Source of the DNA: an uncultured Collinsella sp.
GTDB lineage: Bacteria; Actinomycetota; Coriobacteriia; Coriobacteriales; Coriobacteriaceae
NCBI GenBank assembly: GCA_902470695.1
Contig: CABRHH010000032.1
Span: forward strand, 1 to 28,463
Length of the DNA stretch: 28,463 nucleotides
Direction: 5' to 3'
Position numbers and translations under genes: made by a program. This document shows, in pieces, positions 15,319-22,634 of the stretch (position 1 is its first letter; each line of letters opens with the position of its first letter). The notes under the pieces were generated by a model that saw only the letters and a list, made by a program, of their open reading frames with translations, did not search any database and was not told the origin of the DNA.

Positions 15319-16605
15319 CTACTTGAAGAAGCCGTCGTAATCGTACATCTTGAGCTGACTCTCGACCTTGTCGAGGGTGTCGAGCACCACGCCCACCATG
15401 ATGAGCACGGAGGTGCCGCCGAAGGCCTGGATGAGCGAGTTGCCCGTGAACGAGAACACGATCGACGGCACGATGGCGATCAGCGCCAGGAAGATGGCGG
15501 AGGGCAGCGTGATCTTGTTGAGCGCGTTCTTGATGTAGGTAGCGGTGGCCTTGCCGGGACGCACACCGGGGATGAACCCGCCCTGCTTCTTCAGGTTGTC
15601 GGCCGTGTCGTCGGGATTGAACACCATGGAGGTGTAGAAGTAGGCGAAGAACACGATGAGGACAACGTTCAGAATCCAGTTGATCCAGCCGCTCGAAAGC
15701 GCACCGGCAAAGGCCTGCATCCAACCGACGCTCGGGAAGAACACCGCGAGCTGCGCGGGGAAATAGAGCAGCGCGCTGGCGAAGATGATCGGCACGACGC
15801 CGGCCGTGTTCACCTTGATGGGCAGGTAGGTGGACTGACCGCCCATGATGCGGCGACCCACCACGCGCTTGGCGTACTGCACCGGGATGCGGCGCTGGCC
15901 GCGCTCCAAAAAGACGATGAACGGAATCACGCACAGGATGACCGCCAAGATCACCACGGTGACGATGATGCCGGTGGTGCCGCTCTCGGCGGAACGGAAG
16001 ATCGCCTGGGGCAGACCCGCCATGATGTTGGCGAAGATGATCAGGCTCATGCCGTTGCCGATGCCGCGCTGGGTGATGAGCTCGCCGATCCACATGATCA
16101 GCATCGCACCGCCCACCAGCGTGCCCACGATCATGATGTCGAAGATGATCTCGGGGGTGTCAAGGCCGGTGAACTGGATGCCGAAGCTCTTGAACAGGAA
16201 CAGGTAGCCGATGGCGTTCAGCAGCGCCAGGGCCAAGGTGAGGTAGCGGGAGTACTGCGTGATCTTGGTCTGGCCGACCTCGCCCTCGCGCGCCAGCTCA
16301 TGCAGGCTGGGGACCACGGCCTGCAGCATCTGCATGATGATGGAGCTCGTGATGTAGGGCATGATGCCGAGCGAGAACACCGACACGTAGGACAGCGCAC
16401 CGCCGGAGAAAAGATTCAGCAAAGCCATCGCGCCCGAGGCGAGCGTATCGCCCGTGGACTGGAAAAGGCCCAGCATCCCCTGGAAGGGAATGCCGGGCAC
16501 AGGAACGTGCGCACCGATACGGTACACAACGAGCATCGCGATGGTGAAGAGAATCTTTCCGCGGAGTTCTTTGATGCGGAATGCATTCTTCAAACCAGTT
16601 AGCAC
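15319..16605 (-). CDS. secY: Preprotein translocase subunit SecY
   Basis: A 428-residue, ten-helix channel protein of the Sec translocon. It shows KILFTIAMLVVYRIGAHVPVPG (TM1 entry), the plug and TM2 region with LFSGGALSYVSVFSLGIMPYI, ITQRGIGNGMSLIIF, the cytosolic RRIPVQYAKRVVG loop, and PGVRPGKATATYIKNALNKI. The start is GTG at 16605 and overlaps the rplO stop by 7 bp, implying translational coupling. Upstream only AAAGG is seen. The position between rplO and adk is canonical. Confidence 0.96.
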   Translation of the reverse strand: MLTGLKNAFRIKELRGKILFTIAMLVVYRIGAHVPVPGIPFQGMLGLFQSTGDTLASGAMALLNLFSGGALSYVSVFSLGIMPYITSSIIMQMLQAVVPSLHELAREGEVGQTKITQYSRYLTLALALLNAIGYLFLFKSFGIQFTGLDTPEIIFDIMIVGTLVGGAMLIMWIGELITQRGIGNGMSLIIFANIMAGLPQAIFRSAESGTTGIIVTVVILAVILCVIPFIVFLERGQRRIPVQYAKRVVGRRIMGGQSTYLPIKVNTAGVVPIIFASALLYFPAQLAVFFPSVGWMQAFAGALSSGWINWILNVVLIVFFAYFYTSMVFNPDDTADNLKKQGGFIPGVRPGKATATYIKNALNKITLPSAIFLALIAIVPSIVFSFTGNSLIQAFGGTSVLIMVGVVLDTLDKVESQLKMYDYDGFFK

Positions 16606-17048
16606 GGGAGCTCGACCTTTCCGCCCGCAGCCTCGATCTTGGTCTTGGCAGAAGCCGAAACCTTCTCGATCTTGACCGTGAGCTTCTTCGTGATCTCGCC
16701 GTCACCCAGGATCTTGACGGGCTCGAACTCGCTCTTGACGAGGCGGGCGGCCTTCAGGGCAGCACCGTCGACAACCGCGTCGGCCTCGAAGCGCTCCTCG
16801 AGGGAGGACACGTTGATGGCGGTGTACTCGATGCGGCGCGGGTTCTTGAAGCCGGGCAGCTTGGGCAGGCGCATCGCGAGCGGGGTCTGGCCGCCCTCGA
16901 AGCCGGAGCCCTTGGTGCCGCCGGAGCGGGAACCCTGGCCGTTCAGACCGCGACCAGCGTAGGTGCCGCCCTTGCCGGAGTTACCGCGGCCAACGCGCTT
17001 GCGGTTGCGGTTGGAACCCGGAACCGGAGTAAGGTCGTGAAGCTGCAT
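16599..17048 (-). CDS. rplO: 50S ribosomal protein L15
   Basis: A 149-residue large-subunit protein. MQLHDLTPVPGSNRNRKRVG, then RGNSGKGGTYAGRGLNGQGS is the basic, glycine-rich N-terminal extension that reaches into rRNA. GFEGGQTPLAMRLPKLPGFK and the C-terminal LTVKIEKVSASAKTKIEAAG complete the family. It lies 3 bp after rpmD and overlaps secY. Confidence 0.96.
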   Translation of the reverse strand: MQLHDLTPVPGSNRNRKRVGRGNSGKGGTYAGRGLNGQGSRSGGTKGSGFEGGQTPLAMRLPKLPGFKNPRRIEYTAINVSSLEERFEADAVVDGAALKAARLVKSEFEPVKILGDGEITKKLTVKIEKVSASAKTKIEAAGGKVELPC

Positions 17049-17051
17049 TTG

Positions 17052-17234
17052 TTACTCCTCTACAATCTCAACGAGGTGCTTGACCTTGAAGATCATGCCG
17101 CGCACGCTCTCGTTGTCGGGGACCTCGCGCGTGTGGTTGATGCGGCGCAGGCCAAGCGAACGCACGGTGCGGCGCTGATCCTCCTTGCAGCCGTTGACGC
17201 TGCGGATCTGCTTGATCTTGATGGTGGAAGCCAT
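17052..17234 (-). CDS. rpmD: 50S ribosomal protein L30
   Basis: A 60-residue protein, the normal bacterial length. MASTIKIKQIRSVNGCKEDQ and RTVRSLGLRRINHTREVPDN are diagnostic, ending VKHLVEIVEE. It is tightly packed between rpsE (2 bp) and rplO (3 bp). Confidence 0.95.
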   Translation of the reverse strand: MASTIKIKQIRSVNGCKEDQRRTVRSLGLRRINHTREVPDNESVRGMIFKVKHLVEIVEE

Positions 17235-17236
17235 GA

Positions 17237-17764
17237 CTAGTTCTCCTTCCCGACGAACATCTCGGAAACGGTGAGGCCACGGAGCTCGGCCACATCCTCG
17301 GGGCTGGAGAGCTGCTTCAGGCCCTCGGCAGCCGCCTTGATGATGTTCAGGCCGTTGCTGGAACCCAGGGACTTCGAAAGAATGTTCTTGATGCCGGCCA
17401 GCTCGAAGAGCGGACGGACGGCACCGCCGGCGATAACACCGGTACCCTCGACGGCCGGACGCATGATGATGCGGGCGGCGCCGAACTCGCCGATGACGTC
17501 GTGCGGAATGGAGCCATCCTCGGTGACGGGAACGTGGAACATGTGCTTCTTGGCATCGATGGAGGCCTTGGAGATGGCCAGCGGCACCTCGGCCGACTTG
17601 CCCATGCCCAGGCCCACGTTGCCCTTGCCGTCGCCGACGACCACGAGGGCCACCAGGCTCATGCGGCGACCGCCCTTGACGGTCTTGGCCACACGGTTGA
17701 TGAAGACGACGCGCTCCTCGAACTCAGAGGCCTCGCGCTGCTGCTGCTTTTGGTTACGAGCCAT
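17237..17764 (-). CDS. rpsE: 30S ribosomal protein S5
   Basis: A 175-residue protein at the mRNA entry side of the small subunit. The S5 N-terminal domain has VVFINRVAKTVKGGRRMSLV and GDGKGNVGLGMGKSAEVPLA. The C-terminal domain has GEFGAARIIMRPAVEGTGVI and GGAVRPLFELAGIKNILSKS. The ATG at 17764 starts MARNQKQQQREA. It follows rplR by 13 bp. Confidence 0.96.
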   Translation of the reverse strand: MARNQKQQQREASEFEERVVFINRVAKTVKGGRRMSLVALVVVGDGKGNVGLGMGKSAEVPLAISKASIDAKKHMFHVPVTEDGSIPHDVIGEFGAARIIMRPAVEGTGVIAGGAVRPLFELAGIKNILSKSLGSSNGLNIIKAAAEGLKQLSSPEDVAELRGLTVSEMFVGKEN

Positions 17765-17777
17765 TTGCTACTACCTC

Positions 17778-18140
17778 CTAGAACTCGAGACCGGCGGAAC
17801 GGGCACCGTCGGCGAGGGCCTTGACGCGGCCATGATAGATGCGGCCGCCGCGGTCGAAGGAGACCTTCGTGATACCCGCCTCGATGGCGCGCTTGCCCAC
17901 GAGCTGACCGATCTTCTCGGCAGCCTCCTTGTTCGACGTGTGGGTACCCTTGAACTCAGCCTCGAGCGTGGAGGCGGAAACGAGGGTGTGGCCCTTGGTG
18001 TCATCGACGATCATCGCGTAGATGTTGGCGTTGGTGCGCACGACGCGCAGACGCGGACGCTCGGGGGTACCGAAGATCTTGCCGCGGACACGACGCTGAC
18101 GACGCTTGAGGCCTTCCCTCTTCGCCTTTTGCTTGTTCAT
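17778..18140 (-). CDS. rplR: 50S ribosomal protein L18
   Basis: A 120-residue 5S rRNA-binding protein. RRQRRVRGKIFGTPERPRLR is the basic N-terminal motif; VVRTNANIYAMIVDD, then KGHTLVSAST, VGKRAIEAGITKVSFDRGGR and YHGRVKALADGARSAGLEF complete it. It is separated from rplF by 70 bp containing a small hairpin. Confidence 0.96.
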   Translation of the reverse strand: MNKQKAKREGLKRRQRRVRGKIFGTPERPRLRVVRTNANIYAMIVDDTKGHTLVSASTLEAEFKGTHTSNKEAAEKIGQLVGKRAIEAGITKVSFDRGGRIYHGRVKALADGARSAGLEF

Positions 18141-18166
18141 GTGACAACTCCTTCATGGAAGTTCCG

Positions 18167-18188
18167 CCAGCACCTGACGGGGTGCTGG
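18167..18188. repeat. Hairpin between rplF and rplR
   Basis: CCAGCACC (18167-18174) pairs with GGTGCTGG (18181-18188) over a 6-base loop. No T-run follows on the minus strand, so it is more likely an mRNA processing or stabilising stem than a terminator. Confidence 0.4.
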
Positions 18189-18210
18189 TCTTACGGTGCG
18201 GGAAGCCTTA

Positions 18211-18747
18211 CTACTTGGCGGCCTTGCCGAGCTTGCGGCGGATGTGCTCGCCCACGTAGTGGATGCCCTTGCCCTTGTAGGGCTCGGGCGGACGCTTGCC
18301 GCGGATCTCGGCGGCAACCTGGCCAACCTGCTGCTTGTCGATGCCCTTGACGTTGATGTGGGTGTTGTCGGGCACCTCGAAGGTGATGCCCTCGGGCTGG
18401 TCGTAGATGACCGGGTGCGAGAAGCCCAGGGAGAGCTCCAGGGACTTGCCCTTCAGCTGCACGCGGTAGCCGACGCCGGCCAGCTCGAGCTGCTTGGTGT
18501 AGCCCTCGGACACGCCGGTGACCATGTTCTGCACGAGTGCGCGGGTGAGGCCGTGCATGGCGCGCGCGGTGCGCTCATCGTTGGCACGGGTCACGACGAT
18601 CTCGTTGTCCTCGACCGCGATGCTGATCAGGTCGTGGAAATCGAACTCCAGGGTACCCTTGGAGCCCTTGATGGTGAGGTGCTTGCCGTCAACTGCCACT
18701 TCGACTCCGGCGGGAATCTGGACAGGCTTCTTACCGATACGGGACAC
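18211..18747 (-). CDS. rplF: 50S ribosomal protein L6
   Basis: A 178-residue protein near the sarcin-ricin loop, with two similar alpha/beta domains. SRIGKKPVQIPAGVEVAVDG, then TIKGSKGTLEFDF opens it and GKRPPEPYKGKGIHYVGEHI ends it, the latter being the L6 signature. The start codon is GTG at 18747 with AGGAG five bases upstream. It follows rpsH by 32 bp. Confidence 0.96.
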   Translation of the reverse strand: MSRIGKKPVQIPAGVEVAVDGKHLTIKGSKGTLEFDFHDLISIAVEDNEIVVTRANDERTARAMHGLTRALVQNMVTGVSEGYTKQLELAGVGYRVQLKGKSLELSLGFSHPVIYDQPEGITFEVPDNTHINVKGIDKQQVGQVAAEIRGKRPPEPYKGKGIHYVGEHIRRKLGKAAK

Positions 18748-18779
18748 GGTGTCTCCTTTCCTTCTACACGCCGTCGAAA

Positions 18780-19178
18780 CTACCAGACGAGGGCGACGAC
18801 CTCGCCGCCGATGCCCTTCTTGCGAGCATCGCGGTCGGCCATGACGCCCTGGCTGGTGGACACGATGGCGGTACCGAGGCCACCGCGAACGCGGGGCAGG
18901 TCCTTGCAGCCGGCGTACTTGCGCAGGCCGGGCTTGGAGTAGCGCTTGATGCCCTTGATGACCTTGGTCTTCTTCGGGCCGTACTTCAGGGTGATGTGCA
19001 GGGTCTTGGCGGGAGCGGTGTCCTCGACGGAATAGCTCTCGATGTAGCCCTCCTCGCAGATGACGCGAGCGATCTCGACGAGCTTCTTGCTGCTCGGCAT
19101 CGAGACCTCAGCCTTGTTCGCAGCGTTGCCGTTGCGGATGCGCGTGAGCATGTCTGCGATCGGATCGGTGAGATTCAT
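18780..19178 (-). CDS. rpsH: 30S ribosomal protein S8
   Basis: A 132-residue 16S rRNA-binding protein. MNLTDPIADMLTRIRNGNAA, then KAEVSMPSSKKLVEIARVIC opens it; RVRGGLGTAIVSTSQGVMAD and ARKKGIGGEVVALVW form the C-terminal rRNA-binding signature. It is separated from rpsZ by 121 bp with no feature I can name. Confidence 0.96.
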   Translation of the reverse strand: MNLTDPIADMLTRIRNGNAANKAEVSMPSSKKLVEIARVICEEGYIESYSVEDTAPAKTLHITLKYGPKKTKVIKGIKRYSKPGLRKYAGCKDLPRVRGGLGTAIVSTSQGVMADRDARKKGIGGEVVALVW

Positions 19179-19299
19179 GCGGATTCTCCTTCGTTCTTGA
19201 TGAGTCCGTGCTATCGGTTCTTCCCCACCCGTGGCGGGAAAGCCTGCCTAACACGTCTTCCGTGCACGGGCGCCGAGCGCCGCGTGCGCTGGCAGTGAC

Positions 19300-19485
19300 T
19301 TACCAGCTGGCCTTCTTGATGCCGGGAAGCTCGCCCTTGAGCGCCAGCTCGCGGAAGCAGACACGGCACAGGCCGAACTTGCGGTACACGGAGTGCGGAC
19401 GGCCGCAGCGCTGGCAGCGGGTGTACTCGCGCGTCGAGAACTTCTGCTTGCGATTGCACTTGACGATCATCGATGTCTTAGCCAC
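19300..19485 (-). CDS. rpsZ: 30S ribosomal protein S14 type Z
   Basis: A 61-residue short S14 of the zinc-binding class. MAKTSMIVKCNRKQKFSTRE is followed by CQRCGRPH and CRVCF, the Cys-x2-Cys ... Cys-x2-Cys zinc site, and the end ELPGIKKASW. The start is GTG at 19485 with AGGAGG six bases upstream. It lies 88 bp downstream of rplE; rpsN is an alternative symbol. Confidence 0.96.
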   Translation of the reverse strand: MAKTSMIVKCNRKQKFSTREYTRCQRCGRPHSVYRKFGLCRVCFRELALKGELPGIKKASW

Positions 19486-19573
19486 TTATTTCCTCCTAAC
19501 AGCTAAACGTTATGTCCCGAGCGGGCGGCACGTGCTCTTCGCGCGCCGCCCGTGGACCTCGGGGCAGATAAAC

Positions 19574-20131
19574 CTATTTCTTGAACGGGAAGCCGAAGGC
19601 GTCGAGAAGGGCCTTGGCCTCTTCGTCGGTCTTCGCGGTGGTGACGATGGTGATATCCATACCACGGGTGTGGTCCACGGAGTCGAAATCGACCTCGGGG
19701 AAGATGAGCTGCTCGGTGACGCCCATGGAGAAGTTACCGCGACCGTCGAAGCTCTTGGGGGAGATGCCGCGGAAGTCACGGATACGCGGGATGGCGATCG
19801 CGGTGAGGCGGTCGAAGAACTCCCACATGCGGTCGCCGCGCAGGGTGACCTTGGCGCCGATCGGCATGCCGGCACGCAGCTTGAAGGAAGCGATGGACTT
19901 GCGGGCACGGGTCACCATGGGCTGCTGGCCGGTGATGACGCGCAGGTCGCGCACGGCGCCGTCGATGGCCTTGGAATCGGTGGCGGCCTCGCCCACGCCC
20001 ATGTTCACGACGATCTTCTCGAACTTGGGGATCATCATGACGTTCTCATACTGGAACTTCTCCTGCATGAGCTGCTTGACCTCGTTGGCGTACTTGGTCT
20101 TGAGACGCGGAACGTACTTCTCCTCTGCCAT
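19574..20131 (-). CDS. rplE: 50S ribosomal protein L5
   Basis: A 185-residue 5S rRNA-binding protein. KIVVNMGVGEAATDSKAIDG, GQQPMVTRARKSIASFKLRA and GNFSMGVTEQLIFPEVDFDS are family signatures. The frame is open upstream to 20602, but that extension is low-complexity intergenic repeat. The ATG at 20131 starts MAEEKYVPRLKTKY, with AAGGAG five bases upstream. In most bacteria rplN and rplX precede this gene within a few bases. Here none is present: rplE is the first gene of its run, behind a kilobase of repeats, so it must rely on its own promoter. Confidence 0.97.
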   Translation of the reverse strand: MAEEKYVPRLKTKYANEVKQLMQEKFQYENVMMIPKFEKIVVNMGVGEAATDSKAIDGAVRDLRVITGQQPMVTRARKSIASFKLRAGMPIGAKVTLRGDRMWEFFDRLTAIAIPRIRDFRGISPKSFDGRGNFSMGVTEQLIFPEVDFDSVDHTRGMDITIVTTAKTDEEAKALLDAFGFPFKK

Positions 20132-20367
20132 GTTTACTCCTTTTGGGGTTTTAAGCACGGGGCGGGTGGCTGGACGCGCATGGGCCGTATGCAGGCCGCG
20201 CGACCGGCTGTCCTCGTGCCTCCTGCCGCGTGCGTGCCCTCCTATGGCGTGGTATGGGCATGACGATGGACCGACAGGAGCCGGGCAATACAGGTCGGTA
20301 TGATACGCGCATGAACGGCCCGCGGCCACGGAAACTTCATCTGTGCAGGCGAATCCACAACTTTCAA

Positions 20368-20520
20368 TTTGGGGACGGGGTCGTTTCGGTCGGGTGCGGG
20401 CGGCGCGGTCTGGGGACGCGCGGGCTGGGGGCGGCTGGCGCAATTTGGGGACGGGGTCGTTTCGGGCGGGCTGGCGCGGGCGGGCTGGCGCGGGCGCGGT
20501 CTGGGGACGGGGTCGTTTCG
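20368..20520 (+). repeat. Second cluster of GGGGACGGGGTCGTTTCG repeats upstream of rplE
   Basis: Three full copies (20368-20388, 20444-20464, 20500-20520) and one partial near 20409 all read on the plus strand. The spacers are nearly pure G/C repeats (GGGCGGGCTGGCGC). The core is the same as at 13525-13882. The stretch is very G-rich on one strand, with many GGG and GGGG runs, so quadruplex formation is conceivable. Confidence 0.8.
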
Positions 20521-20538
20521 GGCGACGAGCGGGCGTTC

Positions 20539-20657
20539 TGCCAGCTGTGTACGGCTTGGCAGGCGCGTTGGCTGTCAGCTGTGGACGGCCCGACAGGCGC
20601 ATGCGCTGTCAGTCGTGCACGATTGTCAGCTGTGTACGATTGTCAGCTGTGTACGAT
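20539..20657 (+). repeat. 17-bp repeats, consensus TGTCAGCTGTGTACGAT
   Basis: Copies lie at 20539-20555, 20573-20589, 20607-20623, 20624-20640 and 20641-20657. The last three are exactly head-to-tail and the last two identical; the first two are more diverged and spaced by about 17 bp. There are no unique spacers of CRISPR type. Reverse-complement relatives occur at 20771-20831. Confidence 0.75.
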
Positions 20658-20702
20658 TTGATAGCGCTATCAGGGAAAGTTGATACATTCACCAAATCGT
20701 AC
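20651..20702. repeat. Inverted repeat with central palindrome, operator candidate
   Basis: GTACGATTTG (20651-20660) pairs perfectly with CAAATCGTAC (20693-20702). Between them lies the 12-bp palindrome GATAGCGCTATC (20660-20671). The left arm is part of the last 17-bp repeat unit. It lies just downstream of a minus-strand promoter candidate. Confidence 0.6.
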
Positions 20703-20741
20703 AAGTCCTTGACCTGCAAGGATGTTGACGCATGCCGCACT

Positions 20742-20771
20742 TTTATACACTCGGTTTGACATACCTGACAA
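20742..20771 (-). promoter_or_regulatory. Promoter candidate reading toward rplE
   Basis: On the minus strand TTGTCA (20771-20766) and TATAAA (20747-20742) are separated by 18 bp; each matches consensus at five of six positions. Transcription would start near 20735 and run through the 17-bp repeats and the G-rich repeats before reaching rplE, giving an approximately 600-base leader. It could instead serve an unrecognised short gene: a 36-codon frame from TTG (MQVKDLYDLVNVSTF...) lies directly downstream but has no ribosome-binding site. Confidence 0.5.
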
Positions 20772-20831
20772 TCGCGCACAGCTGACAGTGCACGCCGCAA
20801 CAGCCGACAGTGCGCGTCGCAACAGCTGACA
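20771..20831 (-). repeat. Reverse-oriented repeat units
   Basis: ATCGCGCACAGCTGACA (20771-20787) is the reverse complement of the 17-bp unit with two or so changes. It is followed by two 22-bp tandem variants (20788-20809 and 20810-20831) ending CAACAGCYGACA. Together with the forward units they flank the promoter and palindrome in opposite orientation. Confidence 0.65.
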
Positions 20832-21171
20832 GCGTGCACCGAGCGAACAAGTGACCGGTGGCACACGTGTCTGAGGGGCGTGTGCCCGAAGGGCACGAAA
20901 CCGGCGAATGCCTACGCTCTGCGAACGCACGCCCAATGGACGCGAAGTCGGCAGCAGCCTGCACCCCGCAAGCGTGCGCCCGATGGCCATGTAACCGGCA
21001 GGAGGCCGCGCCCACAAGCACGCTCGAGGGGCATGGAGCTGGAGAGCGCCTGCGCCCCGCAAGCGCCCGTTCGGCGAGCGCGTACCCAGCAAGCATACGC
21101 TCGGCAAACGACCGATCGCCACAAGCGCACACCCAATAGGCGTGCACCCAACACGCGCCCGCGCCCGGCAA
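20832..21171. other. Non-coding, degenerate short repeats
   Basis: No recognisable gene. The sequence is built of imperfect units around GCAAGCGCnCGnTCGGC recurring every 20-30 bp (for example near 20968, 21058, 21089 and 21171) and a small GTGCCC/GGGCAC hairpin at 20882-20896. Frames crossing it encode repetitive Ala/Arg/Cys-rich peptides and are not supported. Confidence 0.5.
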
Positions 21172-21203
21172 GCGCGCGTTCGGCAGGCAAGCCGAACGTG
21201 CGC
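21172..21203 (-). terminator. Hairpin abutting the FHA gene stop codon
   Basis: GCGCGCGTTCGGC (21172-21184) pairs with GCCGAACGTGCGC (21191-21203) with one mismatch over a 6-base loop, starting at the base after the TGA. The U-tract is poor, so termination is plausible but not certain. Confidence 0.5.
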
Positions 21204-22625
21204 TCATTCGGCGCGGAGTCGAAACGTTTCGTTTGCCAGCATGAAGGACTCGCCAGCGGCCAGAGGCACAGGGCGGTGCGCGGGCAAGCGCACCCCGCCG
21301 ACGAAGGTGCCGTTTGCCGACCCCAGATCCTCGATGGTGCCGGCGCCCGCGTCCACACGCGCGTGCCGGCGGCTGAGCGCACCGTTACCCGCAATGCTGA
21401 TATCGCAGGTCCGAGATCGCCCGATCACCACAGGGCCCTCCGCCAGCGCGTAACGCGCTCCGTCGCCGACCCGCTCCAGGGCAAACCGCGTCGCAGGCGC
21501 CGCCGGATGAGCCGGGCCGCCCTCATCCCGATCCCCGCATCGGCTCCGCGAAAGCTCGGAGGTTTCGGGGGCGTACGCGAGCGGGCCGGAATGAGGGAGG
21601 CTGGCGAGGTCGTCGGCCACCGAGCGCGCCACCACGCGCTCGGACGTACGGCCGGCCATCAGGGCAACCGGGTCGACAGACAACACCGGACGAGCCGGAG
21701 CACCCGCCCCTGAGGTATCCCCCACGCAGGAAGCCTGCTCGCGCTCGCCCGGCGCTGTCCGGCCGTCGCGCGCGCACGGATTCCCAAGGCCCTCGCACAA
21801 TGCCGCCCTGTCGTCATGCGGCGTCCCTCCGCCACGCGCGTACAGCACATTCGCCCGCTCCTCCAGCGTTCCCCCATCGACCCGTTTGCACGAACCGTCT
21901 GTGCGCTCGCCCGACGCCGCGCCGCCGTCCCACACGCACGAGCCGTTCGCTCTGCTGCCCTGTACGGCGACCATGCGAGCTCTGTGCGCATACGGCCCCT
22001 CCGCGCGCTCGGACAGCGCTCCCCCGCCGCCACTCGCGCCCTCGCCGCCGCTTGCCGCCCCGCCGTCGCGCACACCGAACCTCGCTTCAAGGAACGTACT
22101 GAAATCGGCGGCGGACAGCACGCTGACGCTGCGGGCGAAGTGGGCTACCTCGTCGCGCACCGCCTCGTCTTGCGGCAGCACCATCCGGACCCTGCGGCGG
22201 CTCAGGTACTCCAGCAGCTCCAGCGCCGAGCCCGCACCGTCCACGCGCTCAAACGGCACGAACGCGAAGCGCATGGCCCCGCTCCCGTCCACGAACACAC
22301 ACGCCGGATCGAAGCACACGTTGCCCTGCGGCAGACCCTCGCCCACGCACAGCTCCATCACGGCGCGCAGGGATTCCAGCAGGCAGCGGAACTGCACGAG
22401 CGACAGCGGTCGGGACAGGAACGCATCGAGCCGCGCCAGGCCCGCCACCCCGTAGTAGAACGGCGCATCCTCGTCCGCAGGATCGCCGCGCTCGATTCCC
22501 AGCAGCGCCGGGCTGCGCACCGAGGCGAGCCTCGACACCAACCGGTAGCTCACCGTATCCCGCTTGCCCGGCTTGAGCACCAGCGCGTCCAGCCGACGGC
22601 TGTACTTGAGGTTGATCTTCGCCAT
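21204..22625 (-). CDS. FHA-domain protein with DUF6382-like N-terminus
   Basis: A 473-residue protein. The C-terminal ~100 residues form a forkhead-associated domain: GPVVIGRSRTCDISI, then NGALSRRHARVDA and EDLGSANGTFVGGVRL, the residues that bind phosphothreonine. The N-terminal ~195 residues (LKYSRRLDALVLKPGKRDTV, FYYGVAGLARLDAFL, LLESLRAVMELCVGEGL, then ALELLEYLSRR) resemble the DUF6382 module found N-terminal to FHA domains. The middle ~175 residues are a Gly/Ala/Glu/Arg-rich degenerate repeat (recurrent ER, DGG and AxGER units), probably disordered. No TM helix is obvious. The gene follows esaB by 9 bp without its own clear SD, so it is probably coupled. FHA proteins are known partners of type VII systems; that this one acts so is inferred from context. 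Confidence 0.8.
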   Translation of the reverse strand: MAKINLKYSRRLDALVLKPGKRDTVSYRLVSRLASVRSPALLGIERGDPADEDAPFYYGVAGLARLDAFLSRPLSLVQFRCLLESLRAVMELCVGEGLPQGNVCFDPACVFVDGSGAMRFAFVPFERVDGAGSALELLEYLSRRRVRMVLPQDEAVRDEVAHFARSVSVLSAADFSTFLEARFGVRDGGAASGGEGASGGGGALSERAEGPYAHRARMVAVQGSRANGSCVWDGGAASGERTDGSCKRVDGGTLEERANVLYARGGGTPHDDRAALCEGLGNPCARDGRTAPGEREQASCVGDTSGAGAPARPVLSVDPVALMAGRTSERVVARSVADDLASLPHSGPLAYAPETSELSRSRCGDRDEGGPAHPAAPATRFALERVGDGARYALAEGPVVIGRSRTCDISIAGNGALSRRHARVDAGAGTIEDLGSANGTFVGGVRLPAHRPVPLAAGESFMLANETFRLRAE

Positions 22626-22634
22626 GCGGGCCGC

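Noticed and set aside
20132..20602. N-terminal extension of rplE to 20602
   Set aside because: The extension crosses G-rich repeats and has no L5 homology; the ATG at 20131 has a strong SD and gives the normal L5 length.
20607..20657. CRISPR-like short array
   Set aside because: 17-bp units abut with no spacers and there are no cas genes.
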